From NCBI GenBank assembly GCA_029557915.1, contig JAKQHS010000002.1, forward strand, positions 124,001 through 188,000: a DNA stretch of 64,000 nt, in the 5' to 3' direction. Positions 6,920 through 16,788 of the stretch are shown piece after piece. The stretch's first letter is position 1. The number at the start of each line of letters is the position of its first letter. This stretch comes from Bacteroidota bacterium (GTDB lineage: Bacteria; Bacteroidota; Bacteroidia; Chitinophagales; Saprospiraceae). The notes beneath the pieces are model-generated. The model was not told the DNA's origin and searched no databases. It saw only the letters and a program-made list of their open reading frames with translations. Made by a program: the position numbers and the translations under genes.

Positions 6920-9900
6920 TTACCTGACCACGACCCGCGTACCCGCACTGTGGGAACTGAATTCCGGAGCATACAGGCATTGGATGCTGGATATGCCATT
7001 GGAAAAATCCCCTTTCTGGCTCACCCGGAGGGCATATTCCAGGACGTAGGTCCCGGGGCTGATGTGGTCAAAGAAAAAATGCGTGGCGAGGTCTTTGGTA
7101 CTTTCAAAATAAAACAAGCCACCCTGGTACTTGTACTCACTGATCACCCCGACCGGTTCAAAGCCGGAGGCGCGCATATCCTTTAAATGCACATAATCCA
7201 TCGGCCGGTCCGCTTTGAGTTCAATACGGACCAATACCTTGTCACCCGGTGATAATTGTTCAAAGGGTTTGAGCACTTTTTTACTGCCTTCGGTTGCTTC
7301 TAGATATAAGGATTTATTCATTTGAAGCGGAAGTTTGCCGGTCGTTTTGATTTTATCCAGGTCCTCAAAATATTGCCAGTAGGCGGAACCCCAAACGATA
7401 TGATTGTTCTCATTTTTGATCTGTAACGCCGCCATGGAAGGTTTGACCTGTTCAGCGGTTTTGATGATCTTGAAATAACCGACTCCCGGGATCACCTGGT
7501 CTGGGCCCGGTTTGATTGGTTCGCCGCCGATAGAAATTTCCGGTACCCGGGTCTCCGGGATCCAGTCATTGCCAAAATGAACCAAGGCATTCACTGCCGC
7601 CGCGGTCGATTTGGTGCTGGGCCAGTGGTTCGTCTGCTTGTTCTTGAGTAACCACAGTTTCATCTTTTCGACAGAAGCCCTGTCGTTAGCAATCCGGTCG
7701 AAGGCTTCAATCAGCAGGACCTGGGTTTCGATCGGCAACTCAAACCAACGGTAACCGGCATCAAATTTCCAGTACATGCCGAGTTCTGCATGGTGCTGGG
7801 CCCTTTCTTTGAGGGAGGCTATGATTTTCCCGGGAACAATGCCCTTTGGGGTCCAGCGATGACTGGCCAGGGCGATCATTGCCTGGCTACCCAGGTTTTG
7901 TTTGAGCCATTGATTTTCCGCGGATTTAAGGAAGTACCCGAAAGCTGACTGGGTACCTGACGGTATCGCCGTTTCCTTAAAGAGGGAACGGGCATAGAGA
8001 TAGTGCACGGCTATCGGAGAAAGGCCCACTTCATTTTTCCCGGCCAGACGCTTTTGTTCCTCATAATACCGCTGAAGCTCCTCATCACAGTACCGGATCA
8101 GGCGGCTGAGCATTTCATCCAGGGATGAATCAAGGAGTCCCGCTGCTTTCATTTGCCCTAAAATCTCAAGGATGTATTGGGAAATGTACCAGTCATCCCT
8201 GCCCGTAAACCAGGGAAAGCCTCCATTGGACAATTGACGCTCCTGCAATATTCTGATCCCTTTATCTTTTTCGGCCTGCAACCGGTTTGAATCAAAAAAC
8301 AGGGCGATCAGTTTTTGCTGCTCCTGTTCAGACAAGGCGTCTTTTACCCAGGGCGTTTCCGCAAGGACCGCATTTTTCAGTTCTTCATTCTTTTGCAAAG
8401 GGCTTTTCAGCACATCCTTCGCGGCCCAGGCCTCAAAGATGCTGCGGATGGCCGGGTTGGAATTCATGATTTTTGCCCCAAGCAGGTTGGCATACATCCT
8501 GTTGACCACCTGCTCTGAGCAGTCGTACGGATATTCCATAAGGTAAGGAAGGGCCTGGATGGCATACCAGGCGGGATTGGTAGTCATTTCCAGGGTATAG
8601 GCGTGATGCCGGAGGGTTCCGGAGGCGGATGCCCTCAAAGCATCGAAGGAAAAGGATTTGGATTGGTTTGCCTCCACCTGGACCGGAAGGGTTTCGGTCA
8701 CCAGCATCCGGTTGGAAAGCACCGGCAGGATATTTTCTTCCCCGTCCGTATAGGTGCCCGATTCGGCCCATACCCTGTAGCCCAGCATGCCGAGGTATGC
8801 TCCGGGGACCTTAATCGTCCAGCCAACGGACGCCGATTGGGCCGGAGCCGCTTCGAAAGCTATCTCCGCGGGACTGAGACCGAATGCATTCCGGAGATCA
8901 TTTCCGGTGATGGGGTCAAAGAGTTCAAGCCGTGCACGGCCCTGGATGGCCTTTCCGGATTGATTGCTGATTTTAGCCGGCAGAATTAAAACATCACCCT
9001 GCCTTACAAACCGGGGGGCGTTGGGAAATACCATCAAATCCTTCTTCGTGGTAATGCTCTTCTCCAGGTAGCCTGATTTCAGGTCCCGGGTATGGCCGAA
9101 GATCATCAGCTTCCATTTTGTCAAAGCCTCGTTCATGGTGAATCGAAGGCTGAAATTTCCCTCCTGATCGGTCAGGATATCGGGATAAAAAAATACCGTC
9201 TCATTCAGGTTTTTCCTTGGGGTGACTATGGCATTGGCCTGGGGTGCTTGCGACGGCTCTGTGGATCCCGGAGGGACCGGTCCTTCTTTTTTGGATTCTG
9301 CCGCCTGAGCGGCCTCGGGGACCATAGCATCGTTCTGCAGGACTTTTGTCTCAATGCCCATGGCCCGGCTCCTGAAAAAAGAATAATATCCCAATTCGAA
9401 GCCAAACCAATCCAGGTTGCGGTATCGGATAGGTTTGAGTTCTTCAGCATCCAAAGGCTCCATGGAAACCGTTTCGGAGGGCACCCCGGTAAAAGAAGGG
9501 GCGGAATAAGGTCTGCCCTGGATATCGCGCGGATAAAACAATCCGGTATTCCATCCATGAGGATAATATTCATCCAGGGACTGATCGTACATCGAAGCCA
9601 CCACTTCGGCCAGGAATTTATCTTTGGCCTGCCCGGAAATATTTAGCGACCAGGTTTCTTTTTGCCCCGGAAGCAGTTGGTCCCTGAAACTCCGGGTCTC
9701 TATCCTTAGGATTTTATCGGACCAGGGAATGTGGTACTGCAATTGTTCCACATAGAACCGGTTGTCACGGACCGCATAGCCCCTCAGGTAAAAAATTTTT
9801 CCCCGGTCGGCTTCCCCGATACTGACCGTTTCCGTCGTCAGGCTGTCCAGGGTTATCCAGCGGGCATCCGATTCCCGGCTGTGCGTAAATAATACGTGTT

Positions 9901-12900
9901 GAGGATTTTTTTGAAACTGGATGTGGTAATTCAAGACCTGGCCCGGCTCCAGCGCTGTTGAATCCTGAAGCATCTGAAGGGCCTTCCAGGAAGGGAGATT
10001 TTTATCTGCGAGGTCATAGACCCAGAAATAATGCACCCATTCTGTTTCCTGCTGGTAACGGTCTCTGGCCAGGGCGACCAGTTTGTAGGCCCCCGGTTCA
10101 AGGGTCTGATTCAAACGGGATGCCTGACCCGTCTGAAAGGAGGAGGACTGGATCCGTTTGGACGATGGCCAGGTGGTGAGATCATCTTCATTCCAATACA
10201 GGTCAGAGGGAAACCATGTCCTGTATTCGGATTCAGTAATGACTTGCTGATCCGGCCGCGGCCAATACCGCTTTCGATACCGGGTTGTGGGCTGTTGCAG
10301 TTGGTCCAAGGTCCAGGTCCCTGAGGCCTGGACGGGTATATCATTGAGATCGGTCGCCTTGATCTCAAAGGACCCGGACTTATCTGCAGGCAGGTAGGTG
10401 CCGAGCTCAGACTGCAATACCAGGTTTTTCTTCCCGATGCGCATGCTGGTGGTGCCGGATCTTGTTTCCCCATTAAAATCCGTGATATCCACCTGAACGG
10501 AAAAAATAAAACTTTGGTCCTGGTCAGTTCCCATATTGGCTTCCGGGAGGGCGATAAAAGGGACCTGGAACTGCCCTGAAACATCGGTCTGAGCCTCCCC
10601 TTTTGCAATGATCACCGGATTGGACCTTTGAGGAAAGTAGATCTTCCAGGACCACCAGGGCAAGGGCCTGATCCATCGTTCGCGGGTAACCGTATATCTG
10701 ACCATAGCATTATCCACGGCATTGCCCGCAAAATTCCGGGCATGTCCCCGCACCAACACCGGTTCATTGAGCCGGTAAAGGGTCGCGGCGGTATCAAAGG
10801 TCAGCTCAAAACGGGGACGTTTATATTCTTCTACCTGGAAATTTACCGAGGCCTGATTTAAGTTGGTAACCAGGCTCATTGAACCACTCAGTCCACCCGC
10901 CGGCAAAACAAATGAACCGTGGAAGGAACCAAAATCACTGGATACAAACACTTGTTTGCTGACTAACTGTCCGTTGGCATCCTGGAGGCTCACGGTGACC
11001 TTGCGGTTTTTTTGGATCCGTGGCTGGTCTTCCGCATCCCGGATCAGGGCCAGTCCTTTAAAATAAAGCAATTGCCCCGGCCGGTACAGGGAACGGTCCA
11101 GGAACAACAAAGCGTCTTCCCTTTCCTTCAATCCGCTCTGATCATAGGAAAAATGAGGAAAACCATCCTGGAGCCAAAGGCTGTCTTTCCCTTTGATCAA
11201 AGCCACGGAATAGTTTTTGTTGGTTGGCAGCGCCGGGCTGACGGCTCCCGATTTATCCGACACCAATCTTTGTACTTCTTTCCATTCCTGGGTGCGCCGA
11301 TTGTCGTTATAAGACTGCTCATAAAAAACAGCCTGGACCCCCTCCTGTGGTGTTCCGTGGGTCCGGTCCACGATAAAGAGGGTTTTGGTAAAATCCCTGC
11401 CCACCGTAAGCCTGGCCTGATACCCCGCTTCATGCAGATATGCAAGGTTGGATACATGGGTGTACATCAGAGCGATGACGCCCTTTCCTATCTGAAAGTC
11501 GGCATGGTTGCTGAGCAGAATACCATACATTCCCGGTGGCAGGGCATCGATTTTTAATTCGGTCCGGTGTTCCTGGAGGTCTTCTACGGAAGGCAAGGCC
11601 TGCTGAAAGTTTTGAAGCGGGGACGCCTGCAGCAGCAGTTGAATATTCTCCGGCCGCCGGTCTTCTTGGAGCTTTTTCCTAAGGGTGTCCGGCACTTTTA
11701 TTACACGGCCATGAATCCTTGGCGTATTGCGGTACTGGACAAACAACCGGAAGGGCTGGCCGGGGACATTCACTTGTTCCACCTGGCCCTGGACCTGTGC
11801 TTGGACCAAAGCTTTGATTTGATTTCCCGCCTGAATGGCTTCCCTGCTGCCCGGATATTTTGCAATGACTTGTTCCAAAATGGACCTTGCTTCGGTCAGC
11901 CAGCGGCGGTACACACTGTCTTCACCAAAAGGTTCGTACCGGTTGCCCCATTGAATGTATAGATTGGCTTTTAAAAGGTAGAAAATTCCCTGATGCTGAG
12001 GATAAAGAGCCATCCACTGGTCCAGGTTGGTTTCGTACAAGGCGTCTTTCCCTTCCCCTGAAAAGTGTTCATATACATATTGGATCCGCTTCTGCACGAC
12101 ATCCAGGTATGCCGCAGGATTTGAATCCTTTTGGTGGAATTCCTCCAGGGTCTGGAACAAATGGATGACCTGAACGTAAAACACGGGGTCTTCCTGCCGG
12201 TATTGCGGATTAATCTCTAAAAACTGGGAGGTTGGACCGAATAGCCGGGGATCATCAAAGCGGTACTCGTCGCCGGCCAGGTCTAAATCAGACATCCCCT
12301 GCATAAAATAATCAAGCGCCCGGTGGGCCAGAATATCATACAAGAACGGCCTGAGTGAATCACTCTCTTCCCCTTCGGTCAGCAAGCCCAGGTAATTTGA
12401 AACCGGTACGTTTTTGAGGCCGGGGTGCTCCATAGCCTGCAGATGGTGTTTTCTTATTTTATTTAAAAAGTCAACGGCAGACCAGGTCTCCGGAGAACCG
12501 GCGTCCAGGGTATCTGAAAGAACCGGGGTACGGTCCCGGATGACCCAGATATTGGACCTGAAATAACCCTGGTAGAGTTCGGCGAGCAGGGAATGTTTGA
12601 TGGATTGACCGGTCCGGCTTCCCAAATCCAAATCAGATTCTATCAGATGGATCGCTGCCAGGAGCCCGGATTCCTCGAGTCCGGCGCTGTATTTTGCAAG
12701 ATAGATCAGGGATTTTATGGCATTGATCTCCTCGTTTTCCTTCTTCGCCTTTTCATAAACCAGCAGGGTTTTTGTCCTGGCGGATTCCGGCAGGCCTTCT
12801 TTTTCCAGGGAATCAATTTGTCTCCATAAAGTTTTGTAATCGGATCGCAGGGCCATGGTGTCCTGTTTATTTTTAGAACTGGCGCATTGGAGATGGAGCA

Positions 12901-12943
12901 GAAATAAAACAGCAGTAACCCATCCGGCAAATTGTAGTCTCAT
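6920..12943 (-). CDS. Alpha-2-macroglobulin family lipoprotein with intact thioester
   Basis: A 2007-residue giant beginning with a lipoprotein signal (LLHLQC, Cys20), so it is probably anchored in the periplasm or outer membrane. The order follows bacterial A2M: an N-terminal helical extension (about 25-390), a macroglobulin-like MG2 region with DRSLYRPGQLLYFKGLAL (about 608-700), further MG domains, and the A2M domain with ALTKWKLMIFGH (about 1240-1330). The thioester YDCSEQ with Cys1475 follows, then a helical TED region to about 1740 and a C-terminal receptor-binding-like beta domain. The CxEQ motif predicts covalent trapping of attacking proteases. E. coli yfhM sits beside pbpC; no pbpC is nearby here. 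A 20-bp palindrome lies 36 bp upstream of the start. Confidence 0.92.
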   Translation of the reverse strand: MRLQFAGWVTAVLFLLHLQCASSKNKQDTMALRSDYKTLWRQIDSLEKEGLPESARTKTLLVYEKAKKENEEINAIKSLIYLAKYSAGLEESGLLAAIHLIESDLDLGSRTGQSIKHSLLAELYQGYFRSNIWVIRDRTPVLSDTLDAGSPETWSAVDFLNKIRKHHLQAMEHPGLKNVPVSNYLGLLTEGEESDSLRPFLYDILAHRALDYFMQGMSDLDLAGDEYRFDDPRLFGPTSQFLEINPQYRQEDPVFYVQVIHLFQTLEEFHQKDSNPAAYLDVVQKRIQYVYEHFSGEGKDALYETNLDQWMALYPQHQGIFYLLKANLYIQWGNRYEPFGEDSVYRRWLTEARSILEQVIAKYPGSREAIQAGNQIKALVQAQVQGQVEQVNVPGQPFRLFVQYRNTPRIHGRVIKVPDTLRKKLQEDRRPENIQLLLQASPLQNFQQALPSVEDLQEHRTELKIDALPPGMYGILLSNHADFQIGKGVIALMYTHVSNLAYLHEAGYQARLTVGRDFTKTLFIVDRTHGTPQEGVQAVFYEQSYNDNRRTQEWKEVQRLVSDKSGAVSPALPTNKNYSVALIKGKDSLWLQDGFPHFSYDQSGLKEREDALLFLDRSLYRPGQLLYFKGLALIRDAEDQPRIQKNRKVTVSLQDANGQLVSKQVFVSSDFGSFHGSFVLPAGGLSGSMSLVTNLNQASVNFQVEEYKRPRFELTFDTAATLYRLNEPVLVRGHARNFAGNAVDNAMVRYTVTRERWIRPLPWWSWKIYFPQRSNPVIIAKGEAQTDVSGQFQVPFIALPEANMGTDQDQSFIFSVQVDITDFNGETRSGTTSMRIGKKNLVLQSELGTYLPADKSGSFEIKATDLNDIPVQASGTWTLDQLQQPTTRYRKRYWPRPDQQVITESEYRTWFPSDLYWNEDDLTTWPSSKRIQSSSFQTGQASRLNQTLEPGAYKLVALARDRYQQETEWVHYFWVYDLADKNLPSWKALQMLQDSTALEPGQVLNYHIQFQKNPQHVLFTHSRESDARWITLDSLTTETVSIGEADRGKIFYLRGYAVRDNRFYVEQLQYHIPWSDKILRIETRSFRDQLLPGQKETWSLNISGQAKDKFLAEVVASMYDQSLDEYYPHGWNTGLFYPRDIQGRPYSAPSFTGVPSETVSMEPLDAEELKPIRYRNLDWFGFELGYYSFFRSRAMGIETKVLQNDAMVPEAAQAAESKKEGPVPPGSTEPSQAPQANAIVTPRKNLNETVFFYPDILTDQEGNFSLRFTMNEALTKWKLMIFGHTRDLKSGYLEKSITTKKDLMVFPNAPRFVRQGDVLILPAKISNQSGKAIQGRARLELFDPITGNDLRNAFGLSPAEIAFEAAPAQSASVGWTIKVPGAYLGMLGYRVWAESGTYTDGEENILPVLSNRMLVTETLPVQVEANQSKSFSFDALRASASGTLRHHAYTLEMTTNPAWYAIQALPYLMEYPYDCSEQVVNRMYANLLGAKIMNSNPAIRSIFEAWAAKDVLKSPLQKNEELKNAVLAETPWVKDALSEQEQQKLIALFFDSNRLQAEKDKGIRILQERQLSNGGFPWFTGRDDWYISQYILEILGQMKAAGLLDSSLDEMLSRLIRYCDEELQRYYEEQKRLAGKNEVGLSPIAVHYLYARSLFKETAIPSGTQSAFGYFLKSAENQWLKQNLGSQAMIALASHRWTPKGIVPGKIIASLKERAQHHAELGMYWKFDAGYRWFELPIETQVLLIEAFDRIANDRASVEKMKLWLLKNKQTNHWPSTKSTAAAVNALVHFGNDWIPETRVPEISIGGEPIKPGPDQVIPGVGYFKIIKTAEQVKPSMAALQIKNENNHIVWGSAYWQYFEDLDKIKTTGKLPLQMNKSLYLEATEGSKKVLKPFEQLSPGDKVLVRIELKADRPMDYVHLKDMRASGFEPVGVISEYKYQGGLFYFESTKDLATHFFFDHISPGTYVLEYALRVSQKGDFSNGISSIQCLYAPEFSSHSAGTRVVVR

Positions 12944-12978
12944 ATGGAGGCAGATTGTAATTGAAGAGATGCATGTTC

Positions 12979-12998
12979 AAAGGCTAAAGTTAGCCTTT
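12979..12998 (-). promoter_or_regulatory. 20-bp palindrome upstream of the alpha-2-macroglobulin gene
   Basis: AAAGGCTAA-AG-TTAGCCTTT is a perfect 9-bp inverted repeat with a two-base centre, 36 bp before the start codon. On the minus strand its left arm reads TAGCCTTTG, close to the Bacteroidota -7 box but with one extra spacer base. The tight two-base centre argues against an RNA hairpin and for a dimeric regulator site. No U-tract follows on the minus strand, so it is not a terminator of the haem-protein gene. Confidence 0.45.
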
Positions 12999-13068
12999 AA
13001 ATGGGGATTAACTCGTGATTAACAAGCCATCACATAGCGGAAACAGGGAGCAGGAAATGCTCCTCGCA

Positions 13069-13578
13069 TTAATTACCGGGAGGAGGGCCTGAAGGCCTTT
13101 CAGGCATGACCAGGCTGTCCGCCGGGTATTTCATCTTCATGGCATCCATCACAGACTGGGCCCAGGCTATGATTTTTTTCCGTTGGTCCGTACTCAGTTT
13201 GGCGTCTCCATGGGTAAGGGTGTATGATTTCAACGGCATTTCTCCTTCATCCACCATCTCGACCACTTCCTCCATTTTATGATACTGCAAGGCGGTCCTC
13301 CTGCCGGCCAGTTCGGAAAAATTAAGATGTCTTTTCCCATCTTTGACATGATCGGCCAGCCACCAGGCAATGGGTTGAAAGTTGTTGTACCAGGGATACC
13401 GGGTATTGTTGCTGTGACAATCATCGCAAGCCAGAGCCAGGATCTGTTTTACATCATCAGGCATCGGATAAAGCGTGTTGATGTGTTTGGATTGATCGTT
13501 CCCCTGGTTTTTAGCCGGGCGGATAAACTGGATCACCACTAAAACAAACAATAAACCGATTAGGATTTTACGTATCAT
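13069..13578 (-). CDS. Haem-binding domain protein (cytochrome-like)
   Basis: 169 residues with an N-terminal membrane anchor or signal (about residues 4-19) and a haem c site CDDCHS (Cys51, Cys54, His55), followed by NNTRYPWYNNFQPIAWW, the hallmark of the Haem_bd family found in Bacteroidota. A second conserved area, MVDEGEMPLKSYTLTHGDAKLS, lies at about 103-124. It is probably periplasmic and covalently binds one haem. The family is usually annotated as a cytochrome-like domain without a known electron partner. It is the last gene of the minus-strand run from pyrR, 28 bp after the FAD oxidoreductase. Confidence 0.85.
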   Translation of the reverse strand: MIRKILIGLLFVLVVIQFIRPAKNQGNDQSKHINTLYPMPDDVKQILALACDDCHSNNTRYPWYNNFQPIAWWLADHVKDGKRHLNFSELAGRRTALQYHKMEEVVEMVDEGEMPLKSYTLTHGDAKLSTDQRKKIIAWAQSVMDAMKMKYPADSLVMPERPSGPPPGN

Positions 13579-13606
13579 CTTCGCCTGAATTTAGTAACTA
13601 AGATAA

Positions 13607-14641
13607 TCATTCTTTGAACCGGGAAGGACTGAACCGGTTGATTTTTTCCCTGCCATTCAAAAGATCCGCAAGGTGGCGGGTCACATAAGGGCCCAGGGAA
13701 GAACCTTTGGTGCCAAATCCATTGACTGCCCACAACCCTGGCAATTCGGCATGTTCGGCGAGTATTGGTTTACGGTCCGGAACGGTTGGTCTCAGGCCTG
13801 CCATATGGGATCTCACCCGATAAGGTTGACTGAGCAAATTTTCCAATCTGCGGTACAGGTAATTCCAACCGTAAGAATCCGGACCCGGGTAGTCAAAATC
13901 CCATTCATACGTGGCTCCGGCCCAAATCACCTCTTTCCATCTGGTGAGTAGGAGGCCGGATTTTACCAGGTAGTCGATGTTTTGAAACCCGGCGGGATCC
14001 AAAGTCAAAACCTGGCCTTTGTTGGGAATCACCGGAAGGTGACTAAACCATGGATTGCCCCTGCACCAGACGCCTTCGCAAAAGATAACCTGGCCTGCCA
14101 CTACATCTTTATATCTCCAGGAATCCCCTTCACGGCTCAAGGCCGGATACTCCATGTGCTCCGGTAAATACCTTTGCTTTGCTTTCCAGCGATTCGCCGA
14201 ATAGCCGAGGAGCCCCTGGATATCCAATTGAAAAGCGTTGATGGCATACCCCCTGCGGGAATTCTGCATATCCCGGTCTTTGACCGCAAGGGGTCGCAAC
14301 AAGTCATCATATGAATACCGCCGGGCCTGGCTCAGCAAATCATTTTCCTCTTTTACTGAAGAGATATACAAATGCATATCCAGTTTCCGGAACAGGGGCA
14401 CCCCCAGATTCCGTTCAATTTCTTCATAGGTTTCATGGCATTGGGCAATGAGTTGATCATAAAGCCAGGCTTTAACGAACTTCCGGCCACTGACCGGGTG
14501 AATGATGCCGGCAGCCAGAGAGGAGGCGGCATGGGGCTTTTCAAGGCCCATGATAACCACCGAGGCACCCATCCTTTCCAGGGCGTGACCGGTGAGGGTG
14601 CCGGCCAGGCCTTGTCCAACAATAAGAAAATCAGTTTTCAC
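13607..14641 (-). CDS. FAD-dependent oxidoreductase (DAO family)
   Basis: 344 residues. The N-terminal FAD-binding motif IVGQGLAGTLTGHALERMG (about 7-25) and the SSLAAGIIHPVSGRK segment (about 41-55) resemble the glycine oxidase / D-amino acid dehydrogenase superfamily. The C-terminal GLRPTVPDRKPILAEH and NGFGTKGSSLGPYVTRHLA segments match the domain's closing FAD contacts. There is no signal peptide. The true substrate is unknown; amine or amino-acid oxidation is the family norm. Its start overlaps the end of the MmcQ/YjbR gene by 11 bp. Confidence 0.85.
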   Translation of the reverse strand: MKTDFLIVGQGLAGTLTGHALERMGASVVIMGLEKPHAASSLAAGIIHPVSGRKFVKAWLYDQLIAQCHETYEEIERNLGVPLFRKLDMHLYISSVKEENDLLSQARRYSYDDLLRPLAVKDRDMQNSRRGYAINAFQLDIQGLLGYSANRWKAKQRYLPEHMEYPALSREGDSWRYKDVVAGQVIFCEGVWCRGNPWFSHLPVIPNKGQVLTLDPAGFQNIDYLVKSGLLLTRWKEVIWAGATYEWDFDYPGPDSYGWNYLYRRLENLLSQPYRVRSHMAGLRPTVPDRKPILAEHAELPGLWAVNGFGTKGSSLGPYVTRHLADLLNGREKINRFSPSRFKE

Positions 14642-14987
14642 CGGAGGCTTCCTTTTTCCCTCTGCGCGGGTGGAGGACCAGCTCGTACGATAGATCGATC
14701 AGTTTTTTCAGCAAATCGCTTTTCAGGAATCCGTCCAGGTAAATGGTGTTCCAATGCCTCTTGTTCATATGGTACCCGGCAATGATCTCAGGATGGCCTT
14801 CCCTTAATTCAAGCGCATAATCCGGTTCGCACTTCAGGTTTACCCATGGCCTTTCGGAACTCAGGGCAAGGATCGCAAAAATCTTTTTGCCGGCTTTAAA
14901 CACCAGGGCATCGGGCCCGAAAGGCAGGCTTTCGGTCACCCCGGGTTTGTCCAGGCAATATGCCCTGATTCCATCCAGTCCCATCAA
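14631..14987 (-). CDS. MmcQ/YjbR family protein
   Basis: 118 residues covering the whole compact MmcQ/YjbR fold. Family marks are KPGVTESLPFGPDALVFK (about 14-31), the W-containing strand ERPWVNLKC (about 45-53), and HMNKRHWNTIYLDG (about 72-85), which includes the conserved NKxHWN. The family has a CyaY-like DNA-binding-type fold, but no agreed function. It overlaps the thioredoxin gene's stop by four bases and the next gene by 11, so it is clearly co-transcribed. The C-terminus is rich in basic residues. Confidence 0.88.
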   Translation of the reverse strand: MMGLDGIRAYCLDKPGVTESLPFGPDALVFKAGKKIFAILALSSERPWVNLKCEPDYALELREGHPEIIAGYHMNKRHWNTIYLDGFLKSDLLKKLIDLSYELVLHPRRGKKEASGEN

Positions 14988-15829
14988 TAGATAGCCATGT
15001 CAAAATATTTCCGCAGGCTTTTGGTTACCGGGTGGTTTTTCCCATAAATATGAAACAAGGCGATCCCGCTTTTCCGGGCGGTTTCATCCATGTAGGATTT
15101 ATCGGTTTGCAGGGATTCAATGATTTTTTCCATTCCTTTTTCGGGCTGGCTGTGATCGATCAGGTCGCGCGCTTCGGTCAATAATTTGCCCGGCTTGCTG
15201 TCGTCAAACTGATGAACAAAGAAAGTAGCCAGCGTTCGCACATCCTGCACCCGGTCAAACAAGGGATTTCCTTCTTTGATATGCTGGGTGAGGGCCTCTG
15301 CTTCAGCCGGGTCGGAGAAGACCAGGTGAGAAGCCAGGTATACTTTGGCCTTGTCCGAATCCGGGTTTTGGCCCAGGTATTCATCCAGGTACATTACAAA
15401 TTCGGGGTCCGGGACCTGGGTGATTTTATCAAGGATTTCATCGGGGTCCGGCAATTTCATCCCGGCTTCCTCCTCCCCTTCCGTCCCGCCTTCCTGTCCG
15501 GCAAGGGCATCCATATCCGGTAAATGTTTGGCCAGCCAGGCCTGGACCTGTGGTTTCGGCAGTGCACCAACAAACTCCCCGATGATCTTGCCCTGGTAGA
15601 TCATTTTTACTGCCGGAATGCTCATGATATTCAAAGCCTGGGCGATATCCTGGTGCTGATCTGTATTCAATTTGGCCAGTACCCAGGTGCCGTTGGCTTC
15701 CTGGGCCAGGCTTTCGATTACGGGGCCCAGTGCCCGGCAAGGGCCGCACCAGGGTGCCCAGAAATCCACCACCACCGGCACTTCATAACTCTTATCGACC
15801 ACTTCCTTTCTGAAATCTTGTACTTCCAT
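14984..15829 (-). CDS. Thioredoxin-TPR protein, CnoX/YbbN-like
   Basis: 281 residues. An N-terminal thioredoxin domain (1-110) has the full WCGPC redox site (Cys28, Cys31) and the cis-proline region MSIPAVKMI. The C-terminal half (about 140-280) is helical, with TPR-like features as in E. coli CnoX (YbbN), a chaperedoxin working with GroEL and DnaK. E. coli CnoX lacks the active-site pair (SxxC), whereas here both cysteines are kept, as in many other bacterial homologues. No signal peptide, so cytoplasmic. It lies 23 bp after pyrB on the same strand. Confidence 0.88.
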   Translation of the reverse strand: MEVQDFRKEVVDKSYEVPVVVDFWAPWCGPCRALGPVIESLAQEANGTWVLAKLNTDQHQDIAQALNIMSIPAVKMIYQGKIIGEFVGALPKPQVQAWLAKHLPDMDALAGQEGGTEGEEEAGMKLPDPDEILDKITQVPDPEFVMYLDEYLGQNPDSDKAKVYLASHLVFSDPAEAEALTQHIKEGNPLFDRVQDVRTLATFFVHQFDDSKPGKLLTEARDLIDHSQPEKGMEKIIESLQTDKSYMDETARKSGIALFHIYGKNHPVTKSLRKYFDMAIY

Positions 15830-15852
15830 TTGGTTTATTTTTTACTTTAAAA

Positions 15853-16785
15853 TTAATTTCTGTTCGCCAACAGGTAGAGGACGGCCATGCGGATGGCCAC
15901 CCCGTTTTCCACCTGTTGAAGGATGATGGACTGCTTCGAATCCGCCGCATCGGAAGATAATTCCACTCCACGGTTTATGGGTCCCGGGTGCATCAGGAGT
16001 ATGGGTTTGTCTATACGGTCCAGCATGGCGGCATTGATTCCATAATACTGAGCATATTCTCTGAGGGAGGGCAGGTATGGAATCTCCTGTCTTTCCAGTT
16101 GGATCCGGAGCACGTTGGCGGCATCACACCATCTCAGGGTGGATTCCACATCGTGGCTGACCTCCACGCCAAGCGAAGCAATATGTTTTGGGATAAGGGT
16201 AGGCGGGCCGCAGACCCGGACCCTGGCGCCCAGTTTGTTCAGGCAAAAAATATTACTCAGCGCTACCCTGGAATGAAGAATGTCCCCGATGATGGCGATC
16301 TTTTTGCCACTCAAAGGGCCCAGTTTTTCAATCAGGCTATAGGCATCGAGAAGAGCCTGGGTGGGATGTTCATGGGTGCCGTCCCCGGCATTTATGATAT
16401 TCGCGCTGACCCTGTTGGCAAGGTATACCGGCACGCCGGCAGCCGGATGCCTGATGACGACCATATCCACTTTCATGGAGAGAATATTGTTGACCGTATC
16501 CAGGAGGGTTTCGCCTTTGCTGACGGAAGAGGAGGAAGCCGAAAAATTGATCACGTCCGCCGAGAGCCTCTTTTCAGCCAGTTCAAAAGAAATCCGGGTC
16601 CGGGTGGAATTCTCGAAAAAGATATTGGCAATGGTCACGTCCCTCAGGGTAGGAACCCGCTTGATGGGCCGGTTGATGACTTCCTTGAACTCGTCGGCGG
16701 TGTGGAATATCAACTCGATATCTTTTGTGGTCACATACTTGATCCCGATGAGGTGTTTTGTACTGAATTGCGCCTGTTCACCCAT
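15853..16785 (-). CDS. pyrB: Aspartate carbamoyltransferase, catalytic chain
   Basis: Makes carbamoyl-aspartate from carbamoyl phosphate and aspartate in pyrimidine synthesis. The carbamoyl phosphate site FENSTRTRISFELAEKRL (about 52-69), the HPTQALLDAYSL helix (about 138-149) and the MHPGPINRGVEL signature (about 266-277) are all intact. The 310-residue length is typical. The gene starts three bases after the pyrR stop, the usual Gram-positive-like pyrR-pyrB order. No regulatory chain pyrI is adjacent, so this is probably an unregulated trimer. Confidence 0.96.
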   Translation of the reverse strand: MGEQAQFSTKHLIGIKYVTTKDIELIFHTADEFKEVINRPIKRVPTLRDVTIANIFFENSTRTRISFELAEKRLSADVINFSASSSSVSKGETLLDTVNNILSMKVDMVVIRHPAAGVPVYLANRVSANIINAGDGTHEHPTQALLDAYSLIEKLGPLSGKKIAIIGDILHSRVALSNIFCLNKLGARVRVCGPPTLIPKHIASLGVEVSHDVESTLRWCDAANVLRIQLERQEIPYLPSLREYAQYYGINAAMLDRIDKPILLMHPGPINRGVELSSDAADSKQSIILQQVENGVAIRMAVLYLLANRN

Positions 16786-16788
16786 GGA

